Source of the DNA: an uncultured Collinsella sp.
GTDB lineage: Bacteria; Actinomycetota; Coriobacteriia; Coriobacteriales; Coriobacteriaceae
Reading direction: 5' to 3'
NCBI GenBank assembly: GCA_900551605.1
Contig: URWS01000030.1
Span: 1-9,719, forward strand
DNA length: 9,719 nt
Of this stretch, positions 4,863-9,719 are shown piece after piece. A program made the position numbers and the translations under genes. Numbering within the stretch: position 1 is the first letter of the stretch; every line of letters starts with the position of its first letter. The notes beneath the pieces are model-generated. The model was not told the DNA's origin, did no database searches, and was given only the letters and a program-made list of their open reading frames with translations.

Positions 4863-7013
4863 CTAGTACTGGCTCTCGTGCTTGCTGAAGAAGTCGAAGC
4901 GCGGGGGCAGCGGCTTCACGCGGTGCTCGCCGGGCTTCTCGCCCAGGCTCTCCACAAACTCGTCCGTGGAGGCAAAGATGTTATCCCAGCTAAAGAACGC
5001 GACCGGGTCGACGTCGAAGTACTCGCAGATGAGCTCGCAGCCGGCCGGCACAATACCGTGCATGAGCACGGTCGCCACGCGCAGCTCGGTAAAGGCGTCG
5101 ACCAGGGCCTGCGTCATGGCGGCGTTGGCTGGCTCGCCCTCGAGCTTGTTGGCGGCCTTGGAGGCGTCGCTCCAGCGCTTGTTGGCGGCGCGCAGGTAGT
5201 CGTCGCACACGACAAGCGCGCGGTGCGTCTCGAACTTGTACATGGCCTGCTCAAAGGCGAGAGCTGCCTGCTCGGCAGCCTCGACCACGGCGGCAGAGGC
5301 GGCACCGGCGGGGATGCAGCCGTTGCGGTAGGGGCTCTCGTCGCCTTCCTTGACGGCGACGCCGTAGAAGCAGCTGCGGGCCAGACGGTTGAACACGCCA
5401 GTCAGCAGCGCACTCTCCTTAAGGGCCGGGTCGATAACGCGCTTGTCGTCGCAGGCGCGCACCTCGTTGCCGTCCTTGTCCTTGCCGGTCACACGCGTGT
5501 CGTATGCCTTAGGGCTAAAGCTCACTGGCTTTTCGGACAGGCCGAGCGACAGCCAATGCGCGCGCATCTGCTCGCAGGTGTAGTGGTTGAGCAGGTCGTC
5601 TGCCGGCGGGGGAGGCGTCTGCGAGGACGAGCTCGCCTTTTTGCCCATGTAGAGCAGGTGATAGCAGGCGCTGACGGTGCTCTGCGTAAGGTCCCAACCC
5701 AGGGCCTCCCACATGGCGGTCTGCGCGATGCAGTAGAAGTAGATGTTGTCCTGGCCGATGAACTGGTAGATCTGCGCGTCGTCAGAGCACCACCAGTCGC
5801 GCCAGTCGAGCGAGCTGTGCTGGTAGGTGGGTGCGGGCACCTGCGTGGAGTCGGCAGCGGGCTCGCCCATGAGGGCGGCATCCTGGGCGGCGACGCCCTC
5901 GGTCACGCCGGCGGCCTTGGCATCGCGCGCGAGCACGGTACGCGTATAGCTGATGGGCGCCCACAGGCTCTCGGGCCAGCACCAGCAGGTGACGTCGGAG
6001 ACGCCATCGACCTCGGGCACCGGAACGCCCCAGTCGATGTTGCCGGTGATGCGGAAGGGCACGAGCGCCTTGCCGCTGCGGAAGCGCACGCCACCGTTGG
6101 CGAGCACTGCGTGGGCATCGTCGCGCTCCTTCCAGCTGGGGAAGGTGACGGTAAAGCTGCTCTTGTTGCCCTCGGGCTCCAGCACGGTGTGCTCAGGAAG
6201 CTGATCCTCGACGGCATCGAAGGCCTCGCGGAACTTGTTCTGGATGTAGAGCTGGGCCGGCAGCAGCCACTCCTCCATAGTCTTGGAGACCACGGAGCGA
6301 ACCTGCGGGTTCTGGGCGAGCTTGGCGGTATAGGTCTTCATAAAGTCGAGGTAGGCTGGCAGGTCGAAGTAGAGGTTGTCTACCGGGCGCAGCTCGGGTA
6401 CCTCGCCAGTGAGCTGGCTCTTGGGCGCGATGAGCTCCTCGGGCTCAAACTGGTGACCCAGATCGCACTCGTCGGCATAAGCCTTCTCGGACTTGCAGCC
6501 CTGGATGGGGCAGCGGCCGATCACCTGGCGGCCGTTGAGGAACGTACCGGCCTTGGCGTCGTAGAACTGCAACGTGGAGCGCTTTGAGATGGTGCCCTGC
6601 TCGTGCAGGCGCTTGATAATCTCGGCGGTCACCTCGTTGTGAATCTGCGCAGCCGGCTCAAGGCCCGAGCCGCCGTAGATGTCGCAGCTGATGTTGTAGT
6701 TGTTGAGGGTCGCGGCCTGGCGGGAGTGATTGGACTCGACATACTCGCTAATGGACTTGTCGTAGCCCTCGTTCTCCTTGAGCTTGCGGTAGCTCTCCAT
6801 GATGGGCGAGCCATAGCAGTCGGTGCCCGAGGTGAAGATGACGTTCTCGCGGCCCAGGCGGTCGCGCAGGAAGCGGGCGAAGAAGTCGGCAGGGACAAAG
6901 ACGCCGCCAACGTGGCCAAAGTGAAGGCCCTTGTTGCCGTAGGGCTCGCCGGCGGTAACGATGGCGCGGCGAGGCCAGCTGGGACGGTCGTTCATGGAGT
7001 ATTTGGATGCCAT
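4863..7013 (-). CDS. metG: Methionyl-tRNA synthetase-family class I tRNA ligase, divergent form
   Basis: Expected to attach methionine to tRNA in the cytoplasm. The 716 residues show the class I layout: HFGH (31-34, the HIGH motif after PYGNKG), an inserted zinc knuckle with Cys168, Cys173, Cys183 and His187 (three Cys plus one His), FIGQDNIYFY (418-427, matching the family's FIGKD block), a KMSKS-loop equivalent KKASSSS (458-464), and a helical anticodon-binding region from about 530 on (NRLARSCFY at 542-550). Departures from textbook MetRS: GTDCYG (63-68) in place of GTDEHG, KASSS in place of KMSKS, and an Ala/Pro-rich insert at about 370-400 in the catalytic domain. There is no C-terminal tRNA-binding domain. 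The ATG at 7013 is chosen because AAGGAG lies 4 bases upstream; the longer frame from 7106 begins inside the promoter region. It could be the only MetRS or a second, specialised paralogue; this window cannot decide. Confidence 0.8.
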   Translation of the reverse strand: MASKYSMNDRPSWPRRAIVTAGEPYGNKGLHFGHVGGVFVPADFFARFLRDRLGRENVIFTSGTDCYGSPIMESYRKLKENEGYDKSISEYVESNHSRQAATLNNYNISCDIYGGSGLEPAAQIHNEVTAEIIKRLHEQGTISKRSTLQFYDAKAGTFLNGRQVIGRCPIQGCKSEKAYADECDLGHQFEPEELIAPKSQLTGEVPELRPVDNLYFDLPAYLDFMKTYTAKLAQNPQVRSVVSKTMEEWLLPAQLYIQNKFREAFDAVEDQLPEHTVLEPEGNKSSFTVTFPSWKERDDAHAVLANGGVRFRSGKALVPFRITGNIDWGVPVPEVDGVSDVTCWCWPESLWAPISYTRTVLARDAKAAGVTEGVAAQDAALMGEPAADSTQVPAPTYQHSSLDWRDWWCSDDAQIYQFIGQDNIYFYCIAQTAMWEALGWDLTQSTVSACYHLLYMGKKASSSSQTPPPPADDLLNHYTCEQMRAHWLSLGLSEKPVSFSPKAYDTRVTGKDKDGNEVRACDDKRVIDPALKESALLTGVFNRLARSCFYGVAVKEGDESPYRNGCIPAGAASAAVVEAAEQAALAFEQAMYKFETHRALVVCDDYLRAANKRWSDASKAANKLEGEPANAAMTQALVDAFTELRVATVLMHGIVPAGCELICEYFDVDPVAFFSWDNIFASTDEFVESLGEKPGEHRVKPLPPRFDFFSKHESQY

Positions 7014-7094
7014 GGGACTCCTTCGCATATGGTGAGGGCGCGGCCGGGCGCGGGGCTCGGCGGCGCGGTGGTCAATTCGTGCATATCGTTCGAC

Positions 7095-7105
7095 ATTATC
7101 GCACA
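7095..7105 (-). promoter_or_regulatory. Extended -10 promoter of the synthetase-like gene
   Basis: On the minus strand TGTGCGATAAT contains GATAAT (7095-7100) with the TGn extension, the same 11-mer as the DegV promoter. No clear -35 is present. The predicted start near 7088 leaves a GC-rich leader of about 75 bases before the ATG at 7013. I see no T-box specifier stem or antiterminator in that short leader, so charging-dependent control of that kind is unlikely. Confidence 0.55.
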
Positions 7106-7131
7106 TGCGGGCGGGTGCGTGGCAGGGGCGC

Positions 7132-7137
7132 TATCCT
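7132..7137 (+). promoter_or_regulatory. -10 hexamer TATCCT of the DUF3267-like gene (leaderless-type)
   Basis: TATCCT fits the TANNNT -10 pattern and ends eight bases before the ATG at 7146. No Shine-Dalgarno occurs in between, so a leaderless mRNA is likely. No -35 is recognisable. It lies back to back with the divergent synthetase-like promoter. Confidence 0.4.
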
Positions 7138-7145
7138 AAGATGCT

Positions 7146-7715
7146 ATGAATGAGATTTCCAACATACATGCGTTTGAGGACGAGGATTTTCTGCACGCTT
7201 GCTTCGTGTGGGGGATGGTCGTAGTCGGCGTGTTTGCCGTGTGCCTGGTGCCGGTGTTTATGCTGCTGGGCGGGCCTGCAGACTTGGATGCGGCTGACGC
7301 GGGCGGCTGGATGGCTGTCGTGGGCTGGATAGTCGGCTTGGCTGCGATCTCAATGGCGTCGTTCGCCGTGCACGAGCTGGTGCACGGCGTGTTTTTTAAG
7401 CTGCTGGCGCCTGCGGGCGCGAAGGTGACCTTTGGGGCGAATCGCGAGACGGCGATGATCTATGCCTGCGCCGAGGGGATTGTGTATTCGCGCCGGCGGT
7501 ATATGGCGATTTGCCTGGCGCCGACGGTTGTTGTGACGACAACGCTTGCCCTGGGGTTTGCGTTTTCGGGCTATTCGCTGCTGTGCTATCTGGCTGCCGG
7601 CTTGCATTTGTCGGGCTGTGTAGGCGACTGGTATTACGTGCGGACCATTTTGCGCGACCGTCGCATTGCCGCCTGCGAGGACACATCCTTTGGCGTGCGC
7701 TTTTTCGCAAGGTAG
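7146..7715 (+). CDS. DUF3267-like integral membrane protein with HExxH zinc motif (putative metalloprotease)
   Basis: The 189 residues contain about four membrane helices (roughly 18-42, 56-76, 118-140 and 143-165). HELVHG (76-81) at the end of the second helix is an HExxH zinc-binding motif, and GCVGDWYYV (157-165) in the last helix supplies Asp161 as a plausible third ligand. This pattern, with a membrane-embedded HExxH and a late GxxGD element, is that of the DUF3267 putative zincin family, related in design to site-2-type intramembrane proteases. Substrate and process are unknown for the family. The start at 7146 has no Shine-Dalgarno; a TATCCT hexamer eight bases upstream suggests a leaderless transcript. 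It is divergent from the synthetase-like gene and followed 62 bases later by queH, with an inverted repeat between them. Confidence 0.8.
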   Translation: MNEISNIHAFEDEDFLHACFVWGMVVVGVFAVCLVPVFMLLGGPADLDAADAGGWMAVVGWIVGLAAISMASFAVHELVHGVFFKLLAPAGAKVTFGANRETAMIYACAEGIVYSRRRYMAICLAPTVVVTTTLALGFAFSGYSLLCYLAAGLHLSGCVGDWYYVRTILRDRRIAACEDTSFGVRFFAR

Positions 7716-7725
7716 TCTTTTTGGG

Positions 7726-7758
7726 ATGATTTTTCTGGGACGGGGATTAAAAAATCAT
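7726..7758. repeat. Inverted repeat upstream of queH; left arm includes 14-bp repeat copy 2
   Basis: ATGATTTTT (7726-7734) and its exact complement AAAAATCAT (7750-7758) flank a 15-base G-rich spacer. Bases 7726-7739 are identical to 4834-4847, and TGATTTTTC recurs at 3397-3405; all three lie between genes and on the same strand. This suggests a dispersed palindromic element, intact here and partial elsewhere. It could also act as a weak terminator for the DUF3267-like gene or an operator for queH. Confidence 0.45.
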
Positions 7759-7761
7759 TGC

Positions 7762-7771
7762 GGGGGAGGAG
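7762..7771 (+). promoter_or_regulatory. queH: Ribosome-binding site that fixes the queH start
   Basis: GGGGGAGGAG ends directly against the ATG at 7772 but six bases before the ATG at 7778. Ribosomes need a gap of about 5-9 bases, so translation should begin at 7778, dropping two residues from the longer frame. Confidence 0.75.
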
Positions 7772-7777
7772 ATGTCG

Positions 7778-8353
7778 ATGAAGTCGTTGTTGCTGCATGC
7801 GTGCTGTGCACCATGCTCGCTTGAGCCGGTTCGCCTGCTGCGCGAGGAGGGGTTTGAGCCCACGATTTGCTGGACCAACCCCAATATTCAACCGCGCGAT
7901 GAATGGCAGCGCCGCTTGGACGAGCTGCGCCGGTGGTGTGCCGATGGCGATATCGAGCTCATCGAGGCAGGGGAGGACCGCGATCGCTGGGAGACCGGCG
8001 TGGCACCGCTGGGTGCCGATCGGCCTCGTCGCTGTCGCGCGTGCTATGCCCTGCGCTTGGCCGAGGCGTGCCGCGTGGCCCAGGAGCGCGGGTTTGAGTT
8101 TGTGGGCACGACGCTCGCCGTCTCGCCGTACCAGCTGTTCGATACCTGCAATGACGTGCTTGAGCACTTGGCGGCGGCACATGGGCTCACCCCGGTGATT
8201 CGCGATTTTCGCCCGTATTATCCCGAGGCGACACGCCGTTCGCGCGAGCTTGGCATGTATCGGCAGAACTACTGTGGTTGCCGCTTCTCGGCTGTCGAGG
8301 CGGCCATGGACCGCGCCCGCATCCGCGACGAGCGCAAAGCCGCCAAAAAGTAG
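7778..8353 (+). CDS. queH: Epoxyqueuosine reductase QueH
   Basis: Reduces epoxyqueuosine to queuosine at the wobble position (34) of GUN-anticodon tRNAs, the last step of the pathway. It is the non-cobalamin alternative to QueG. The 191 residues carry the family's cysteine motifs for its iron-sulfur cluster and redox chemistry: LHACCAPCS (6-14, paired Cys9-Cys10 and Cys13), RCRACYALR (85-93, Cys86 and Cys89) and YCGCRFS (165-171, Cys166 and Cys168). TTLAVSPYQ (111-119) is another family signature. Length is normal for a stand-alone QueH. The start at 7778 rests on Shine-Dalgarno spacing. It lies 64 bases upstream of queA, which makes its substrate, so function and neighbourhood agree. No preQ1 riboswitch is visible in the 62 bases upstream, and no precursor-synthesis genes (queC, queD, queE, queF) or tgt are in the window. 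Confidence 0.93.
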   Translation: MKSLLLHACCAPCSLEPVRLLREEGFEPTICWTNPNIQPRDEWQRRLDELRRWCADGDIELIEAGEDRDRWETGVAPLGADRPRRCRACYALRLAEACRVAQERGFEFVGTTLAVSPYQLFDTCNDVLEHLAAAHGLTPVIRDFRPYYPEATRRSRELGMYRQNYCGCRFSAVEAAMDRARIRDERKAAKK

Positions 8354-8381
8354 TTCACTTGGGACGTCAGCCTGCTAGGAT
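8354..8381 (+). promoter_or_regulatory. Possible queA promoter inside the queH-queA gap
   Basis: TTCACT (8354-8359, four of six) and TAGGAT (8376-8381, four of six, with a TGC extension) are 16 bases apart. A start near 8388 would leave a leader holding AAGGAG (8404-8409). queA could therefore be made both by read-through from queH and from its own promoter. Confidence 0.35.
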
Positions 8382-8417
8382 GTAGAGCGGACTTTAGCTA
8401 TATAAGGAGAATCCGAC

Positions 8418-9635
8418 GTGTCTATGCGTACCGATGATTTTGACTATAACCTGCCCGAAGAGCTCATCGCCCAGGCGCCTGCCGAGCCGCGCGACTCCTG
8501 CCGCCTGCTGGTGGTTGATCGCAAAGGCTCCGAGACAGGAACGCCGCTAGAGCATGGCGGCACCGTTGAGCACCGCATCTTCCGTGACATCATCGACTAT
8601 ATCGAGCCGGGCGACGTGCTCGTCATCAACCAGACGCGCGTGATGCCGGCTCGTCTGATTGGCCGCAAGACGGGCTCGGGCGGCGTGGTCGAGACGCTGC
8701 TGCTCAAGCGCCGCGAGGATGTTGACCCGCTGGGTCACGTCTGGGAGTGCCTGGTCAAGCCGGGCAAGCGCCTGAAGCCCGGTGCTCAGATTGAGTATCG
8801 TGCGGGCGGCGCCCATGCGCCCGAGGGGGCTCCCGTAGTGCTGACGGCCGAGGTCGTCGACTTTGTCACCGATAGCCGCGGTGGCCGTCTGGTGCGTTTT
8901 GAGCCGGCTGGTTGCAATGCCGCCGGCGAGCCATGCACGCTCGACGAGGCCATCCATGCTGCCGGCCACGTGCCGCTGCCGCCTTACATTACCGATTACG
9001 AGGGCGATCCCGAGAAGTACCAGACCGTCTACGCCATGAAGGAGGAGCACTCGGCTGCCGCTCCTACGGCGGGTCTGCATTTTACTCCTGAGCTCATGGA
9101 CGCTATCGAGGCCAAGGGTGCCAAGTTTGCCGCCGTCGAGCTCGAGGTGGGCATCGATACCTTCCGCTTGGTGGAGGAGGACGACCCTACGCAGCACGTC
9201 ATGCACACCGAGCGCTACCACGTGTCGCAGGAGGTTGTCGACGCCGTGCATAAGGCCAAGGCCGAGGGCCATCGTGTGATCGCCGTCGGCACTACCGCGG
9301 TGCGCTCGCTCGAGAGCGCGTTTGACGCTGAGGCACCGGTGTCCGATCCGGCCGTGACGGCGCGCTATTTTGAGGGCCGCGAGGACGGGGCCGATACGCT
9401 TGGCCGCGGTGACATCGTGGTGCGCGAGAACGCGACGACGCAGCTCTACCTCATGCCCGGCTCGACCTATCACGTGGTCGACGCGCTGATCACGAACTTC
9501 CATGTGCCGCGCTCCACGCTCATGATGCTCGTAAGCGCGCTTGCCACCCGCGACCAGATCATGGATGCCTACGCCGCTGCCATCGAGGAGCGCTATCGCT
9601 TCTTCAGCTTTGGCGATGCGATGCTCATTTGTTAG
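8418..9635 (+). CDS. queA: tRNA preQ1(34) S-adenosylmethionine ribosyltransferase-isomerase QueA
   Basis: Transfers and rearranges the ribosyl part of SAM onto preQ1 at tRNA position 34, giving epoxyqueuosine, the substrate of QueH upstream. Family motifs are DDFDYNLPEELIAQ (6-19), NQTRVMPARL (71-80), HVPLPPYI (184-191), AAPTAGLHF (214-222), GTTAVRSLES (291-300), ITNFHVPRSTLMMLVSA (358-374) and YRFFSFGDAMLI (393-404). The start is a GTG at 8418, eight bases after AAGGAG; the ATG at 8424 would be 14 bases away. At 405 residues it is longer than the roughly 340-356 of typical QueA. Extra stretches appear near 36-48, 128-170 and 302-335, while the C-terminus stops right after the GDAMLI motif. 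The usual LHVGxGTF reads LEVGIDTF (242-249). I expect an active enzyme; the insertions look like surface loops. Confidence 0.95.
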   Translation: MSMRTDDFDYNLPEELIAQAPAEPRDSCRLLVVDRKGSETGTPLEHGGTVEHRIFRDIIDYIEPGDVLVINQTRVMPARLIGRKTGSGGVVETLLLKRREDVDPLGHVWECLVKPGKRLKPGAQIEYRAGGAHAPEGAPVVLTAEVVDFVTDSRGGRLVRFEPAGCNAAGEPCTLDEAIHAAGHVPLPPYITDYEGDPEKYQTVYAMKEEHSAAAPTAGLHFTPELMDAIEAKGAKFAAVELEVGIDTFRLVEEDDPTQHVMHTERYHVSQEVVDAVHKAKAEGHRVIAVGTTAVRSLESAFDAEAPVSDPAVTARYFEGREDGADTLGRGDIVVRENATTQLYLMPGSTYHVVDALITNFHVPRSTLMMLVSALATRDQIMDAYAAAIEERYRFFSFGDAMLIC

Positions 9636-9662
9636 TTACGCGGTTCTACGAACCGCGTAACT
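9634..9662. terminator. 13-bp perfect hairpin starting in the queA stop codon (terminator-like, no U-run)
   Basis: AGTTACGCGGTTC (9634-9646) pairs perfectly with GAACCGCGTAACT (9650-9662) around a TAC loop. The left arm includes the last two bases of the TAG stop (9633-9635). Neither strand has a T-run after the stem, so a classic intrinsic terminator is doubtful. It may instead protect the queA 3' end, mark a repetitive element, or assist factor-dependent termination. One plus-strand frame (from 9635) stays open through 9719, but without a start it is not called as a gene. The last 57 bases otherwise show nothing I can name. Confidence 0.6.
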
Positions 9663-9719
9663 GCTCGACGCTGCGCGGGCCGCATTTGGACAATCTGACG
9701 TTCAACTTCAAGGGCGCGA

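Noticed and set aside
4674..6587. 637-codon open frame on the plus strand opposite the methyltransferase and synthetase-like genes
   Set aside because: It mirrors two well-supported minus-strand genes, crosses the gap between them, has a Leu/Val/Gly/Ala/His/Arg-heavy composition typical of antisense frames in GC-rich DNA, and shows no family motif.
7014..7094. T-box riboswitch in the leader of the synthetase-like gene
   Set aside because: The leader is only about 75 bases, with no specifier stem, T-box sequence or terminator/antiterminator pair.
7716..7777. preQ1 riboswitch upstream of queH
   Set aside because: The 62-base gap is explained by an inverted repeat and a ribosome site; I see no compact pseudoknot with an A-rich tail that overlaps the ribosome site.
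8547..9503. 318-codon minus-strand frame opposite queA
   Set aside because: It is an antisense shadow of a clear QueA gene; no ribosome site and no recognisable domain.
9663..9719. Adapter contamination at the right end as well
   Set aside because: No mosaic-end or Nextera tail sequence is present in either orientation; the right edge looks genomic.
1..9719. tRNA or rRNA genes, CRISPR arrays, insertion sequences, prophage or defence genes
   Set aside because: No cloverleaf, regular repeat-spacer pattern, transposase motif or phage-like gene was seen on either strand. The only transposon-derived sequence is the Tn5 mosaic end in the library adapter.

Overview
This is a chromosomal housekeeping segment from a GC-rich bacterium. 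I place it in the Actinomycetota class Coriobacteriia, probably a gut Collinsella-like organism. That placement is inferred from protein style, GC-biased codon use, the mix of Shine-Dalgarno and apparently leaderless starts, and the gene set (class III fructose-bisphosphatase, DegV, QueH/QueA, a divergent methionyl-tRNA synthetase-like ligase). No search could be run. The first 45 bases are not genomic: they are an unclipped Illumina Nextera XT adapter with its index, so position 46 is where library tagmentation cut the genome and the window begins at a contig edge.

Layout. Bases 46-939 (minus) hold the N-terminal part of fructose-1,6-bisphosphatase class III, cut off at the adapter. A 320-base divergent intergenic region (940-1259) carries an inverted repeat, a 12-bp palindrome, four copies of TGGTAAA and an extended -10 promoter. 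Then comes a DegV/FakB-type fatty-acid-binding protein (1260-2150, plus). A strong bidirectional terminator (2192-2219) separates it from a convergent TIM-barrel protein of unknown reaction (2232-3323, minus). A second divergent spacer (3324-3529) leads to a 51-residue single-helix membrane protein (3530-3685, plus). Next are an RsmB/NOP2-family RNA m5C methyltransferase (3710-4813, minus) and, just upstream of it on the same strand, a divergent methionyl-tRNA synthetase-family ligase (4863-7013, minus); the two probably form one transcript. Divergent from these run a DUF3267-type membrane zinc-protease-like protein (7146-7715, plus), then queH (7778-8353) and queA (8418-9635), and finally a very stable hairpin that starts in the queA stop codon.

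How the genes fit together. Most of the window from 3.7 kb onward concerns translation: tRNA charging, RNA m5C methylation, and the last two steps of queuosine synthesis in tRNA (QueA makes epoxyqueuosine from preQ1-tRNA and SAM; QueH reduces it to queuosine). The left part is central metabolism (gluconeogenesis) and fatty-acid handling.

I found no phage, transposon, CRISPR, RNA gene or defence system, and no convincing new multi-gene system. The points worth a second look are the adapter chimera, the synthetase-like ligase with altered signature motifs, three genes with leaderless-type starts, and several intergenic repeats and hairpins.
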